In this document: positions 10,591 through 21,284 of the stretch, one piece after another | Numbering within the stretch: the first letter of the stretch is position 1 | How the letters are laid out: each line of letters starts with the position of its first letter | Assembly (NCBI RefSeq): GCF_013760845.1 | Contig: NZ_JACDUU010000005.1 | Span: 230,624 to 294,623 of the forward strand | DNA from: [Anoxybacillus] calidus | GTDB taxonomy: Bacteria > Bacillota > Bacilli > Bacillales > Anoxybacillaceae | Length of the DNA stretch: 64,000 nt | Direction: 5' to 3' | Made by a program: the position numbers and the translations under genes | The notes under the pieces: generated by a model | Database searches by the model: none | What the model saw: only the letters and a program-made list of their open reading frames with translations | Told to the model about the DNA's origin: nothing

Positions 10591-11556
10591 GTGCAACATT
10601 TAATGAAAAAACCTCTTTTAGCTATGCTTTTATGCATTTTTGTAATAGCGAGCTGTCGACCGCTAGTCCAAACAAATGGGCAGCTGAAAAAAGTGGGGTT
10701 ATTAGTTCCTGAAACGATTAATGATCAAGTTTGGGGAACGAAAGGATATAAAGGCTTGTTAAAGATTCAGTCGCAGTTTAAAGTAGATGTTTTCTATAAA
10801 GAAGGTATGGATAATGAAGCAGTCGTGAAACAAGCTGTGGCAGAATTTGACCGTAAAGGGGTCAATTTAATTTTTGGACACGGAAGCGAGTACGCTGAGT
10901 ATTTCAATCGTCTAGCTTCGCAATATCCTCATATTCATTTCGTTTGCTTTAATGGGGAAGCGAAGGAAAAAAATGTAACGAGTTTAAATTTTGCCGCGAA
11001 TGCTATGGGGTTTTTTGGGGGAATGGTTGCTGGGAAAATGACAAAGACAGATAAAGTCGGAGTAATCGCTGCTTTTGAATGGCAGCCTGAAGTGAACGGT
11101 TTTTTTGAAGGGGCATTATATCAAAACGAAAATGTTGATGTGGAAGTTCGCTTTGTTGAACATTGGGATGATGTTCACCGTGCTCTAGAGTTGCTTGATG
11201 AACTAATTGCTGATGGCGTTGATGTTGTTTATCCAGCTGGTGATGGATATAATGTTCCAGTCGTTGAAAAATTAAAGCAGCATGGTCTCTATGCTATTGG
11301 TTATGTTACTGATCAATCGGATTTAGGAAAGTTGACCGTTTTAACAAGTACTGTACAACATGTTGACCGCTTATATGAGCTGGTTGCAAAGAAATTTAAT
11401 GATGGAAAACTAAAATCAGGAAATTTGTATTTTGACTTTCAGGATGGAGTCATTTCCATGGGAAAGTTTAGTCCACTAGTTGATAAACAGTTTCGTCGAG
11501 AACTGGCTAATGAAATTGAGCGTTATCAAAAGACAGGTAAATTGCCTAATGAATAA
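10591..11556 (+). CDS. med: Med-like competence regulator, BMP-family lipoprotein
   Basis: About 318-321 residues. The N-terminus is a lipoprotein signal peptide with lipobox VIASC, followed by a periplasmic-binding fold of the BMP (basic membrane protein) type: KVGLLVPETINDQVWGTKGY, GHGSEYAEYFN, EWQPEVNGFFEGA and YAIGYVTDQSDLG. This agrees closely with Med of B. subtilis, a positive regulator of comK expression. GTG 10591 (RBS GGGAGAGAGG) and ATG 10603 are both possible starts; the latter gives a conventional MKKP signal peptide. In B. subtilis comZ follows in the same operon; here a palindromic repeat follows and I find no comZ. Confidence 0.88.
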   Translation: MQHLMKKPLLAMLLCIFVIASCRPLVQTNGQLKKVGLLVPETINDQVWGTKGYKGLLKIQSQFKVDVFYKEGMDNEAVVKQAVAEFDRKGVNLIFGHGSEYAEYFNRLASQYPHIHFVCFNGEAKEKNVTSLNFAANAMGFFGGMVAGKMTKTDKVGVIAAFEWQPEVNGFFEGALYQNENVDVEVRFVEHWDDVHRALELLDELIADGVDVVYPAGDGYNVPVVEKLKQHGLYAIGYVTDQSDLGKLTVLTSTVQHVDRLYELVAKKFNDGKLKSGNLYFDFQDGVISMGKFSPLVDKQFRRELANEIERYQKTGKLPNE

Positions 11557-11557
11557 T

Positions 11558-11656
11558 GAGGCTGACCCAAAAGGAAAGTGTCAGACCCCACAACCATAAT
11601 TTATAGGATATCTATTATGGATTGTGCGTGAGGTCAGACACTGATGGGTCAGCTTC
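11558..11656. repeat. family A palindromic repeat, copy 2 (behind med)
   Basis: Starts one base after the med stop. Arms GAGGCTGACCC/GGGTCAGCTTC, inner arms AGTGTCAGACC/GGTCAGACACT and the centre CCATAATTTATAGG. It lies between convergent med and the small minus-strand gene, whose stop codon falls in the right arm. Confidence 0.85.
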
Positions 11657-11903
11657 TATTTTTAAACAAATTGTATAAAGGAGTCAGTTGTTTTACAATG
11701 GGCTTAATTTTCTCAAAGGATGAGACAAGTGTATCGATATCTTTCATCAGCTGCATAAAATCGATTTGGTGTAGCGGATCTGAAAAATGGGTTTCATCTT
11801 TTTTATGCTCCGTCATAGCTTGTCTTGATGGAAACGGTCCGAACATGAGACGGGAAAATCGATCGTTATATTCATTTACTTCGCTTTTGTCATCACTTTT
11901 CAT
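11649..11903 (-). CDS. small acidic-to-neutral hypothetical protein upstream of fabH
   Basis: An 84-residue hydrophilic protein with a likely helical C-terminus (FMQLMKDIDTLVSSFEKIKP) and the N-terminal motif RLMFGPFPSR. I do not recognise a family. The position between med and fabH is that of yjzB in B. subtilis, but similarity was not established. The RBS GAGGGGG is well placed before the ATG. Its 3' end reaches into family A repeat copy 2. Confidence 0.65.
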   Translation of the reverse strand: MKSDDKSEVNEYNDRFSRLMFGPFPSRQAMTEHKKDETHFSDPLHQIDFMQLMKDIDTLVSSFEKIKPIVKQLTPLYNLFKNRS

Positions 11904-12000
11904 GAAATCCCCCTCTTCTCCTTTTATTTACTAGTACTTTATGAAAAATTTAAAGCGTGTGAATAGACGATTGCCACTATTGAACAAAGGCAATTTCATA

Positions 12001-12029
12001 TTGCACATCTCACAAAATTCAGTTAAAAT
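12001..12029 (+). promoter_or_regulatory. sigma-A-type promoter of fabH-fabF
   Basis: TTGCAC (12001-12006) and TAAAAT (12024-12029) are separated by 17 bp. The FapR-like site overlaps the last bases of the -10 box and the start region. Confidence 0.6.
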
Positions 12030-12046
12030 TAGTACCAAGTAATAAT
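12028..12046 (+). promoter_or_regulatory. FapR operator upstream of fabH
   Basis: ATTAGTACCAAGTAATAAT is an imperfect palindrome that matches the FapR consensus core (TTAGTACC-N-GGTACTAA type). Its reverse complement differs at only one of 19 positions from the site in front of fabI (43992-44010). FapR represses fatty-acid synthesis genes and is released by malonyl-CoA. Confidence 0.8.
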
Positions 12047-12085
12047 AATTGGTTATATATATAAATATAAAAGGGGTTGTTCGGC

Positions 12086-13018
12086 GTGAATGCAGGTATT
12101 ATAGGGATAGGCCGATATTTACCTGAAAAAGTGTTAACAAACTTTGAATTAGAAAAAATGATGGATACATCTGATGAATGGATTCGTACGAGAACGGGAA
12201 TTGAAGAAAGAAGAATCGCTTCAGACGATATGGATACGTCCGATATGGGATATTTAGCATCTTTAAAAGCTATAGAGCATGCAGGAATTTCTGCACAAGA
12301 TATTGACCTTATTTTAGTGGCAACAGTGACACCAGATCGTCCGTTTCCTTCTGTAGCGTGTATGTTGCAGGAACGTTTAGGGGCAACAAAAGCGGCGGCA
12401 CTTGATATCAGCGCGGCGTGTGCAGGATTTATGTACGGTATGGTTACGGCGAAACAATTCATTGAAACAGGTGCTTATAAATATATACTAGTAGTAGGGG
12501 TTGAAAAACTCTCAAAAATTCTCAATTGGCAAGATCGCAACACGGCCGTTTTATTTGGGGATGGCGCCGGAGCAGTAGTCATGGGACCTGTCTCCGAAGG
12601 ACGCGGCATTTTATCGTTTGAACTTGGAGCAGACGGCTCAGGCGGAAAGCATTTATATCAAGATGAATATGTCATTATGAACGGCAGAGAAGTGTTTAAG
12701 TTCGCGGTAAGACAAATGGGGGAATCATGCATTAACGTATTAGAAAAAGCGGGATTGTCGAAAAAAGATGTTGACTTTCTTATCCCGCACCAAGCGAACA
12801 TTCGTATTGTCGAAGCGGCACGACAGCGCTTGGAATTGCCGGAAGACAAGATGTCAACAACGATCAGAAAATATGGAAATACTTCGGCTGCTTCGATTCC
12901 GATTTCGATTGTTGAAGAGTATGAGGCTGGAAAGATTAAAGATGACGATTTAATTATTATGGTCGGTTTTGGCGGTGGATTAACATGGGGAGCCATTGCG
13001 TTACGCTGGGGCCGCTAA
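12086..13018 (+). CDS. fabH: beta-ketoacyl-ACP synthase III
   Basis: About 310 residues. FabH condenses acetyl- or branched acyl-CoA with malonyl-ACP to start fatty-acid chains. The triad is visible: Cys near 112 in SAACAGF, His near 234 in IPHQANIRI and Asn near 265 in YGNTSAAS. Start GTG 12086 was chosen because AAAGGGG is about ten bases upstream; the TTG at 12077 would be almost on top of that RBS. It leads an operon with fabF and carries a FapR site, as fabHA-fabF does in B. subtilis. Confidence 0.95.
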   Translation: MNAGIIGIGRYLPEKVLTNFELEKMMDTSDEWIRTRTGIEERRIASDDMDTSDMGYLASLKAIEHAGISAQDIDLILVATVTPDRPFPSVACMLQERLGATKAAALDISAACAGFMYGMVTAKQFIETGAYKYILVVGVEKLSKILNWQDRNTAVLFGDGAGAVVMGPVSEGRGILSFELGADGSGGKHLYQDEYVIMNGREVFKFAVRQMGESCINVLEKAGLSKKDVDFLIPHQANIRIVEAARQRLELPEDKMSTTIRKYGNTSAASIPISIVEEYEAGKIKDDDLIIMVGFGGGLTWGAIALRWGR

Positions 13019-13076
13019 TCAATGACAATTGACATTCTTTTATGTATCATTAAAAGAAAAAGGAGCTGCGGAAAAG

Positions 13077-14315
13077 ATGAAAAAGAGAAGAGTCGTTGTC
13101 ACAGGCTTAGGTGCTGTTACGCCGCTTGGGAACGATGTAGAAACAACATGGAATAATTTAATTGCCGGCAAATCAGGAATCGGTCCGCTGACGCGTGTCA
13201 ATCCTGATGATTATCCGGCGAAAGTGGCAGCAGAATTGAAAGATTTTAATCCAGAGAACTATATGGATAAAAGAGATGCAAGAAAAATGGACCGCTTTAC
13301 GCAATATGCCGTTGCCGCTTCGTTGATGGCCGTGAAAGATGCGAATTTAGAGATTACAGAAGAAAACGCACCGCGCGTCGGTGTTTGGATTGGTTCAGGA
13401 ATCGGTGGCATGGAAACATTTGAACAGCAGTTTGAAATTTTTCAACAACGTGGATATCGCCGCGTCAGCCCGTTTTTTGTGCCGATGATGATTCCGGATA
13501 TGGCAGCTGGTCAAGTTTCGATTATTCTCGGAGCAAAAGGAATCAACTCATGTACGGTGACGGCTTGTGCCACAGGAACGAACTCGATTGGCGATGCTTT
13601 TAAAGTGATTCAGCGGGGCGATGCCGATGTCATGATTACAGGAGGAACAGAAGCGCCGATCACAAAAATGTCTTTGGCCGGCTTTTGTGCGAATACGGCA
13701 TTATCAACGAATCCTGATCCAAAAACAGCAAGCCGCCCATTTGATAAAAACCGTGATGGTTTTGTCATGGGGGAAGGCGCTGGTATTCTTGTATTAGAAG
13801 AATTAGAGCATGCATTAAAACGCGGTGCGAAAATTTATGCGGAAGTTGTTGGCTACGGAGCAACAGGAGATGCTTATCATATCACAGCTCCTGCTCCAGG
13901 CGGTGAAGGCGGCGCACGGGCGATGAAACAGGCACTTTCTGATGCAGGTATGAAACCAGAAGAAATTGACTATATTAACGCACATGGTACAAGTACAGAA
14001 TATAACGATAAATATGAAACAATGGCCATTAAAGAAGTGTTCGGTGAGCATGCTTATAAGTTGGCAGTGAGCTCAACAAAATCAATGACTGGTCACTTAC
14101 TGGGAGCAGCAGGTGCCGTCGAAGCAGTGTTCTCCGTATTAACGATTACAGAAGGTATCATTCCGCCGACGATTAACTATGAAACACCAGATCCAGAATG
14201 TGATCTTGATTATGTACCAAACGTCGCTCGCAAACAACAAGTGCGCGCTGTATTAAGCAACTCGCTTGGATTTGGCGGGCATAATGCGACATTAATCTTT
14301 AAAAAATATGAATAG
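13077..14315 (+). CDS. fabF: beta-ketoacyl-ACP synthase II
   Basis: A 412-residue elongating condensing enzyme that acts on acyl-ACP plus malonyl-ACP. The Cys-His-His triad is present: Cys near 163 in [10 protein letters not shown], His in [12 protein letters not shown] and His in [25 protein letters not shown] and the C-terminal [13 protein letters not shown] are typical family signatures. ATG 13077 is preceded by AGGAG. It is the second gene of the FapR-controlled fabH-fabF unit. Confidence 0.95.
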   Translation: MKKRRVVVTGLGAVTPLGNDVETTWNNLIAGKSGIGPLTRVNPDDYPAKVAAELKDFNPENYMDKRDARKMDRFTQYAVAASLMAVKDANLEITEENAPRVGVWIGSGIGGMETFEQQFEIFQQRGYRRVSPFFVPMMIPDMAAGQVSIILGAKGINSCTVTACATGTNSIGDAFKVIQRGDADVMITGGTEAPITKMSLAGFCANTALSTNPDPKTASRPFDKNRDGFVMGEGAGILVLEELEHALKRGAKIYAEVVGYGATGDAYHITAPAPGGEGGARAMKQALSDAGMKPEEIDYINAHGTSTEYNDKYETMAIKEVFGEHAYKLAVSSTKSMTGHLLGAAGAVEAVFSVLTITEGIIPPTINYETPDPECDLDYVPNVARKQQVRAVLSNSLGFGGHNATLIFKKYE

Positions 14316-14321
14316 TAAATA

Positions 14322-14356
14322 AAAGGATTGGTTGTAGTCAACCAATCCTTTTTTAT
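14322..14356 (+). terminator. intrinsic terminator of fabF
   Basis: AAGGATTGGTTG and CAACCAATCCTT form a perfect 12-bp stem around TAGT, followed by TTTT. Confidence 0.88.
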
Positions 14357-14414
14357 GTTCACCTAGCTTTTCTTTGATACATACGATAATAGAAAAATGA
14401 AGGTGTGAAAGAAA

Positions 14415-15206
14415 ATGCCTGTTTTACGTACGGATGAATGGTTGATACAGGTAGGAGAGAAGCCGATTGAATTGTGTAAAAAGTTAATACCTTATTTTAA
14501 GGATGTCAGTTCACGTGAAATTTTTTCTCATTTAATAAGACACGGAATGTATCGATCTGCAAATGGATTAAAACAAGTTGTCAAAGAAATGAAAACACAA
14601 CTCATATGGGAAGATGTTGAAAAAATATACAATATACTAATGAAGCGATGGAACGGCCCTGATATACCCATTTTTATTTTTCCTGCTGATTGGAGAAATG
14701 GAAGATTACAACGTGAATTTAACAGTAAAGGAGGTCTTGCCTATAGAGACAAACTGTTTTTGTTTTTGCTGCCACATCATACAAAAAAGGAGATGGAAGC
14801 GTTAATCACTCATGAGTACAATCATGTTTGCCGGTTAAGGAGAATGGTAAAGAAAGAAGAAGATTATACATTGCTCGATGTAATCGTTCTAGAAGGATTG
14901 GCAGAAACGGCTGTTCGTAAATATGTTGGGCAATCCTATAATGCAAAGTGGACGACTTATTATTCTGAAAAGCAATTAGCTGAATTTTGGAAAAGATATA
15001 TTTTACCTTACCAATCTATTCATGTTACTCATCCTCTTTATAACCGTCTGCTTTATGGATTGAACTTCTATCCAAAAATGCTTGGTTACGCGGTTGGATA
15101 TGACCTTGTCAATCGTTGTTTACAAAAGAAAGATATCACTTTTGAAAAGTTAATGTCTTTAACTTCCGAGAAAATAGCGAAACTTGCTGACCGAGACGTT
15201 TCATGA
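14415..15206 (+). CDS. yjaZ: YjaZ-like putative zinc protease (DUF2268)
   Basis: A 263-residue protein with the metalloprotease motif HEYNH near residue 133 (ITHEYNHVCRLRRM), followed by VLEGLAETAV that may supply a further metal-binding Glu. It fits the DUF2268 family of predicted Zn-dependent peptidases and its place after fabF matches yjaZ of B. subtilis. There is no signal peptide, so it is probably cytosolic. Substrate unknown. RBS AAGGTG precedes ATG 14415. Confidence 0.75.
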   Translation: MPVLRTDEWLIQVGEKPIELCKKLIPYFKDVSSREIFSHLIRHGMYRSANGLKQVVKEMKTQLIWEDVEKIYNILMKRWNGPDIPIFIFPADWRNGRLQREFNSKGGLAYRDKLFLFLLPHHTKKEMEALITHEYNHVCRLRRMVKKEEDYTLLDVIVLEGLAETAVRKYVGQSYNAKWTTYYSEKQLAEFWKRYILPYQSIHVTHPLYNRLLYGLNFYPKMLGYAVGYDLVNRCLQKKDITFEKLMSLTSEKIAKLADRDVS

Positions 15207-15304
15207 TTGAAATCGTCTCTTTTATTGTTTAGTCATTCTCTTCTTTTCTGCATCATACATTTAGTAATAGATGGACAAGTTTTGCAAAGAAAAGGAATGA
15301 TGCG

Positions 15305-15511
15305 ATGATACGAGTTTTCGTTTATCTAATCGGCTTTGGCTTTTCAATTATTGGCGGTGTTACCACGATTACGTATTTAAATATTATTACAGCCGAACAA
15401 GGTATAATCGATTATTTTTATTTTATAAGCAAAAAAGTAGAATGTTATTTGTTTCCGTTTGGTTTTTTTCTCATGTGGTTAAGCCTTTATTTTCCGAATA
15501 ATCAAGAATAA
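15305..15511 (+). CDS. small two-helix membrane protein
   Basis: A 68-residue hydrophobic protein with two likely membrane segments (RVFVYLIGFGFSIIGGVTTI and LFPFGFFLMWLSLYF) joined by a short polar loop. The ATG has AAGGAATG upstream. I do not recognise a named family. It lies between yjaZ and yjbA and reads in the same direction. Confidence 0.6.
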   Translation: MIRVFVYLIGFGFSIIGGVTTITYLNIITAEQGIIDYFYFISKKVECYLFPFGFFLMWLSLYFPNNQE

Positions 15512-15597
15512 ATGGAGAAAAAAGGTTTTATTGGAATAAAATGAACGACCCCTGCCTATACTGATGGACAAATAGGTTTTGAAGTGAGGGGTATTTC

Positions 15598-16338
15598 ATG
15601 TTGTATCTTCATGATATTTGGGTTAATTGGTTTGAAGGTGAAGAAAATGGTTATAATGTATGCTATTTTCACGAATGGCGTAAAGATGACCAAGTCGAGC
15701 TTTTAGATCAAGTCCCTTTACTGAAAGTTTCCTCGGCATTGTATGACTACATTGAAAATAGTTTATCTGAAATTCCACAGGCGCTTCTTGAGGATGTATA
15801 TCAAAAAGCATTTGTAAGAAAAAATCATGAACGTATTCAGTTAGATTATTGCTTTGTTATTTCTGACGGCAAGGGAATACTTGCTGTTGATACAATCGGC
15901 TATAACATTCCGATTCGTAAAAGCCGATTAATTCCAAGACAAGAGCAGCTAGTATACGATATGGTAGCGGAACAAGAGGAAGCTGTATATCCGTTCCATT
16001 CCTCTGAGAAAGAACATCATATTTTGTCGCCTTCACCGCACTTAATGAGCGGATTAACGCGGAAAGAGCGTCAGCTTAAGCAGCTTTTATTTATGGCTCT
16101 CGATCAGCTTTATTCAACAAAAAATGTAGCAGAAGTACGTTATTGGTATACAGAGTGGGCTCCAGAAAAATATACTCACATTCAAAAAATGTCTTTTGAA
16201 GAGGCGTGGAATAACTTATATGAAGAGGCAAAGTACGGCTGGACGGACAAGCATGCCCAACTTTGCGAAAATTTAATTAAAGGCCAGCCGTTCTTTGAGA
16301 AGTTATGGGAAATGGAACAAGAGCCGAAAGTAAATTAA
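15598..16338 (+). CDS. yjbA: YjbA family protein (UPF0736)
   Basis: A 246-residue soluble protein beginning [20 protein letters not shown] and ending [19 protein letters not shown], both hallmark segments of the YjbA/UPF0736 family of Bacillaceae. No catalytic motif or known function. It lies upstream of convergent trpS, as in B. subtilis. The RBS GAGGGG precedes the ATG. Confidence 0.88.
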   Translation: MLYLHDIWVNWFEGEENGYNVCYFHEWRKDDQVELLDQVPLLKVSSALYDYIENSLSEIPQALLEDVYQKAFVRKNHERIQLDYCFVISDGKGILAVDTIGYNIPIRKSRLIPRQEQLVYDMVAEQEEAVYPFHSSEKEHHILSPSPHLMSGLTRKERQLKQLLFMALDQLYSTKNVAEVRYWYTEWAPEKYTHIQKMSFEEAWNNLYEEAKYGWTDKHAQLCENLIKGQPFFEKLWEMEQEPKVN

Positions 16339-16372
16339 AAGGGGCTGACCATAGTTCTGCCCCTTTATATTT
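16338..16372. terminator. terminator between yjbA and trpS
   Basis: AAAGGGGC (16338-16345) pairs with GCCCCTTT (16359-16366) around a 13-base loop. It separates convergent yjbA and trpS and could act in both directions. Confidence 0.65.
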
Positions 16373-17377
<1,005 letters not shown>

Positions 17378-17389
17378 TTACAAACATAA

Positions 17390-17668
17390 TAAAAAACCCA
17401 ATCGCTCCTAATAACAGTTAGGGACGATTGGGACCGCGTTGCCACCCTAGTTATTGTACCATAAGTACAATCACTCAATCCCATGTTTATTGCAAAACAT
17501 GGAGCCTTTGTAACGTAAGGCGGACGTCCAAGCCTACTCAACGTTCAGCTTGGATGCTCGAAAGCCCATTCCATATTGCTAAGCAGCTTGTTCGCACCAA
17601 CCACAAGCTCTCTGAATGCATCGCAATATGTACTATTCTTTCTCATCGCATGCATATTTTTGCTAAAT
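17390..17668 (-). promoter_or_regulatory. T-box riboswitch leader of trpS
   Basis: On the minus strand the T-box core AGGGTGGCAACGCGG lies at 17434-17448, followed by a terminator with the perfect stem CCCAATCG/CGATTGGG and a T run (17390-17432). In the antiterminator the TGGC bulge would pair with the tRNA end GCCA, agreeing with the G discriminator base of bacterial tRNA-Trp. Upstream, GGTTGGTGCGAAC resembles the stem I specifier region, with TGG (Trp) codons just after it. I could not decide which TGG is the specifier. Confidence 0.85.
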
Positions 17669-17697
17669 ATTCTAAAGGAAATGTTTTTAAAATGCAA
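17669..17697 (-). promoter_or_regulatory. promoter of the trpS T-box transcript
   Basis: Reading the minus strand, TTGCAT and TAGAAT are separated by exactly 17 bp. The -10 box lies just upstream of the T-box leader. Confidence 0.65.
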
Positions 17698-17699
17698 GC

Positions 17700-18065
17700 T
17701 TAGCGCATAAAATAGGCAATGATTAATGTAAAAAGGAAAATAAGCAATCCGGAAAAAAATATAGGTTTAGTAACCGAAAAAGTCATTGGAACAACTGATT
17801 CATGATCAAGATGATCGAATTGAGCAACGTATTTTCCCATTTTTGTAGAACGGCGCAGGCGACGGTAGCTATAAATGAGCCCATTAAAAAAGCCGCCTTC
17901 ATATACGAATAAAAAGCCACCAAGCATAAGCAAAGGAAGAGATAATAAAAAACTAATATTAATGAAAGTTAATAATGAAACATCACCTTGAATGATTGTG
18001 AGAATCAATGCCAGAAGCAATGTAGTCAAACTGATTTGAACGGTTCGTATACTGATGTGTTTCAT
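17700..18065 (-). CDS. membrane protein, probably DUF3899 family
   Basis: A 121-residue protein with three likely membrane helices (about 8-27, 31-55 and 98-119). A cytosolic loop holds GGFFNGLIYSYRRLRR, which resembles DUF3899 proteins. Function unknown. ATG is preceded by AGGAGGAAAAG. It is read in the same direction as trpS, but the trpS promoter begins at its 3' end. Confidence 0.65.
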   Translation of the reverse strand: MKHISIRTVQISLTTLLLALILTIIQGDVSLLTFINISFLLSLPLLMLGGFLFVYEGGFFNGLIYSYRRLRRSTKMGKYVAQFDHLDHESVVPMTFSVTKPIFFSGLLIFLFTLIIAYFMR

Positions 18066-18581
18066 CTTTTCCTCCTAGAAGAAAACAGTTAGCTTATCTA
18101 TTATATCATTTCATTACAAATGAGATGAAGATGATAAGAGGGATGAATCATTATCGATGCTAGGAGGAGAGGGTGCGTAATTTATCACATTTTCTCTTAA
18201 AAAATGTATTATAGATTATTCTTAAAACTATATCAACAAAATTTTTTGATCATATGACAAATTTCGAAAAAAACAGACATAAAACTGTTGTTTTTTTATA
18301 AAATGTAATAAAAAGGTGAATGAAAGCGTTTTAATTTTTTTTATTTTTAAATTTTTTGTTTACATTTGTTAAAAAAACTTATAAAATTCTAAGTAATCGA
18401 ATCGCAAGGATTCGATTAGTAACAATAGTAAATAAAAAATTCGGGAATTTTGAATTAAAAAGGTTGTAAAAAATTCTTTTCAAATATATTAATACAGTTT
18501 ATAATAACAATAGTAGGCTGAATCTTCTGATAAATCAGAAGGTAAAATAAAATCTTTACATATTCTAAGGGGGGAATTTTT
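18066..18581. other. AT-rich leader region upstream of oppA
   Basis: About 515 bases without a credible gene. It holds a perfect 10-bp stem TAATCGAATC/GATTCGATTA with loop GCAAG (18394-18418) and a second hairpin CTTCTGA/TCAGAAG (18524-18541) shortly before the strong oppA RBS. There are several T/A tracts. The length and hairpins suggest a transcribed leader for oppA, but I recognise no riboswitch class. No clear 17-bp-spaced promoter was found. Confidence 0.4.
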
Positions 18582-20231
18582 GTGAAGAAGAAACTATCAT
18601 TATTTCTTGTCCTTCTTCTAGCTGTTTCAACACTTTTAGCAGCTTGTGGAGGCAAGAATGACAACGCAGCAGGCGACAAAAAAGAAGGAGACAAACCTGC
18701 TGAAACAAAGAAAGAGCAAGTATTGAACTTGCTTGAAACACAAGAGATTCCATCTATGGACTCTGTATTAGCAACAGACGCTGTTTCATTCAACGTAATG
18801 AACAACGTATTTGAAGGCCTATACCGTCTTGACAAGAACAACGAGCCTACGCCTGGTATGGCGGAAAGCTATGAAGTAAGCGAAGATGGTAAAGTTTACA
18901 CATTTAAACTTCGCGACGCAAAATGGTCTAACGGCGATCCAGTAACTGCACATGATTTTGTATTTGCGTGGAGAAGAGCGTTAGATCCTAAAACTGCGGC
19001 CGAGTATGCTTACATTATGTATGACATTAAAAACGCAGAAGAAGTGAACACTGGCAAATTACCAGTTGATCAACTTGGCGTAAAAGCATTAGATGACAAA
19101 ACTCTTCAAGTAGAGTTAAAGAACCCAATTCCATATTTCTTAAGCTTAACAACATTCCCGACATTCTATCCGCAAAACGAAAAATTTGTAAAAGCTCAAG
19201 GAGAAAAATTCGGTCTTGAAGCAAACACAACTCTTTACAACGGTCCGTTCGTATTAAGTGAATGGAAACATGAGCAAAGCTTCCAATTAAAGAAAAACCC
19301 TAACTATTGGGATGCAAACACTGTTAAATTAGAAACAATTAACTTTAACATTGTAAAAGATACAGCTACTGCTGTTAACCTTTATGAAACTAAGAAAGCT
19401 GATCGTGCAGAATTAACAGCTGAGTTTGTTGACAAATACAAAAATGATCCAAATTACCTTCCTATTTCAGAGCCTACTTTATTTTTCCTTCGTATGAATC
19501 AAAACAACGAAGTGTTGAAAAACGTAAAAGCTCGTAAAGCAATTGCGATGGCATTTGATAAAGAAGGTATTGCTAACGTAATCCTAAATAACGGTTCAAA
19601 ACCAGCTAATTACTTTGTACCAGAAGGTTTTGTAAAAGGTCCTAATGGAAAAGACTTCCGTGAAGAAAATGGCGATCTTCTAAAAACAAATGTAGAAGAA
19701 GCGAAAAAATTATGGGCTGAAGCGAAGAAAGAGCTTGGAAAAGACAAAATTACACTTGAGTTGCTAAACTATGACACTGAATCTTCTAAGAAACTTGGTG
19801 AGTACTTAAAAGAACAACTTGAAACGAACCTTGAAGGCTTAACCATTAACATTAAACAACAACCATTCAAACAAAAACTTGATCTTGAAACAAAAATGCA
19901 ATATGAAATTTCTTTAGCTGGCTGGGGTCCAGACTATCAAGATCCTATGACATTCATTGATATGTTTGTGACAAACGGTGCTCACAACCAAACTGGCTGG
20001 TCTAACCCTGAATACGATAAGCTTGTTAAAGATGCGAAAACCACATTGTTAAGTGACTTACAAGCCCGCTGGGATGCAATGGTTAAAGCTGAAAAAATCT
20101 TACTAGATGAAGCGGTTATTGCTCCGGTTTACCAACGTGGCCGGGCATATGTACAACGTGAATATGTAAAAGGTATTGTTGAACATCAATTCGGTGGTGA
20201 CTGGAGTTACAAGTGGGCGTACATTGAATAA
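18582..20231 (+). CDS. oppA: oligopeptide ABC transporter substrate-binding lipoprotein OppA
   Basis: A 549-residue extracellular lipoprotein that captures peptides for the Opp importer. The signal peptide ends in lipobox LLAAC (Cys 22), followed by a charged linker. The SBP family 5 signature region lies in the first third (VFEGLYRLDKNNEPTPGMA, YTFKLRDAKWSNGDPVTAHD). GTG 18582 has the very strong RBS AAGGGGGG. A 13-bp hairpin after the stop may keep most transcripts oppA-only. Unlike its neighbours, its codon use favours ACT/GTA-type codons seen in highly expressed Bacillus genes. Confidence 0.95.
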   Translation: MKKKLSLFLVLLLAVSTLLAACGGKNDNAAGDKKEGDKPAETKKEQVLNLLETQEIPSMDSVLATDAVSFNVMNNVFEGLYRLDKNNEPTPGMAESYEVSEDGKVYTFKLRDAKWSNGDPVTAHDFVFAWRRALDPKTAAEYAYIMYDIKNAEEVNTGKLPVDQLGVKALDDKTLQVELKNPIPYFLSLTTFPTFYPQNEKFVKAQGEKFGLEANTTLYNGPFVLSEWKHEQSFQLKKNPNYWDANTVKLETINFNIVKDTATAVNLYETKKADRAELTAEFVDKYKNDPNYLPISEPTLFFLRMNQNNEVLKNVKARKAIAMAFDKEGIANVILNNGSKPANYFVPEGFVKGPNGKDFREENGDLLKTNVEEAKKLWAEAKKELGKDKITLELLNYDTESSKKLGEYLKEQLETNLEGLTINIKQQPFKQKLDLETKMQYEISLAGWGPDYQDPMTFIDMFVTNGAHNQTGWSNPEYDKLVKDAKTTLLSDLQARWDAMVKAEKILLDEAVIAPVYQRGRAYVQREYVKGIVEHQFGGDWSYKWAYIE

Positions 20232-20249
20232 TCGTTCATAGCCTAATAA

Positions 20250-20283
20250 GGAGAGTATATGCAAAAGCATATACTCTCCTTTT
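20250..20283 (+). terminator. hairpin between oppA and oppB
   Basis: GGAGAGTATATGC (20250-20262) pairs perfectly with GCATATACTCTCC (20267-20279) around AAAA, followed by TTTT. It lies within an operon, so partial termination or 3'-end protection of oppA mRNA is likely. Confidence 0.85.
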
Positions 20284-20354
20284 GACTGATGAAGCGAAAA
20301 TTGTCGAAAGATGATGAAGATTAAGAATATTATGTAGTAAGGGGAGGTGCTGTC

Positions 20355-21284
20355 ATGGCACGTTATACGCTTCAACGTTTCATTTACATGATTATTACGT
20401 TGTTTATTATTGCAACAGCTACGTTCTTTTTAATGAAACTACTTCCTGGTTCTCCGCTTACGAACCAAGAAAAACTAACACCTGAACAAAAACAAATTAT
20501 TTTAGAGAAGTACGGATTAAATGATCCTGTTCCTGTACAGTATGTCAACTATTTAAAAAATTTAGTGCAAGGAGATTTAGGAATTTCATTCCAATATGAT
20601 AATCGTCCAGTAACTGAATTAATCGTAGAGCGTATCGGTCCGTCAGCGCAACTTGGTTTTCAAGCAATCGTTTTTGGAACAATTGTCGGATTATTGTTAG
20701 GCATTTTTGCAGCTATTCGTCATAATTCGGCAGGAGACTATTTTGCTACCGTTTTGTCGGTATTAGGTATTTCCATTCCTTCTTTCGTTTTTGCAGCACT
20801 TTTACAATATTATATAGGGGTAAAATTGCAATGGCTTCCGGTTGCTTTTTGGCAAGGTTTTGAATACACAATTATGCCGACGATTGCACTTTCGATGGGA
20901 GTTATTGCCAACATTGCGCGCTTTACAAGAACGGAAATGCTTGAAGTATTAAACTCCGACTATATTTTAACAGCCCGGGCAAAGGGGATCAGTCAAGCTG
21001 GCGTCATTTTTAAACACGCGATTCGTAACGCACTAATTCCAATCGTTACAATTCTTGGTCCAATGGCTGTTAACTTAATGACGGGTACGCTTGTTGTTGA
21101 ACAAATTTTTGCAGTGCCTGGTTTAGGCGAACAGTTCGTCCGTTCGATTAACTTAAATGACTACACAGTAATTATGGGAACGACATTATTTTATTCTGCG
21201 TTATTAATTTTGGTAATCTTTATTGTCGATATTTTATATGGAGTTATTGACCCACGTATTCGTTTAGCGGGAGGGAAAAAATAA
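20355..21284 (+). CDS. oppB: oligopeptide ABC transporter permease OppB
   Basis: A 309-residue inner permease with six predicted membrane helices. N-terminal RFIYMIITLFIIATATFFLM and the conserved cytoplasmic loop ARAKGISQAGVIFKHAIRNA (EAA motif) that docks on the ATPases are visible. It starts behind GGGGAGG and its stop overlaps the oppC ATG. Confidence 0.95.
   Translation: MARYTLQRFIYMIITLFIIATATFFLMKLLPGSPLTNQEKLTPEQKQIILEKYGLNDPVPVQYVNYLKNLVQGDLGISFQYDNRPVTELIVERIGPSAQLGFQAIVFGTIVGLLLGIFAAIRHNSAGDYFATVLSVLGISIPSFVFAALLQYYIGVKLQWLPVAFWQGFEYTIMPTIALSMGVIANIARFTRTEMLEVLNSDYILTARAKGISQAGVIFKHAIRNALIPIVTILGPMAVNLMTGTLVVEQIFAVPGLGEQFVRSINLNDYTVIMGTTLFYSALLILVIFIVDILYGVIDPRIRLAGGKK

Noticed and set aside
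17428..17703. Plus-strand open frame over the trpS leader
   Set aside because: It is antisense to a clear T-box with terminator; coding there is not credible.
18240..18480. CodY-box-like AT stretches upstream of oppA
   Set aside because: AATTTTGAATTAAAA-type sequences match the CodY consensus poorly and the region is so AT-rich that such matches are expected by chance.
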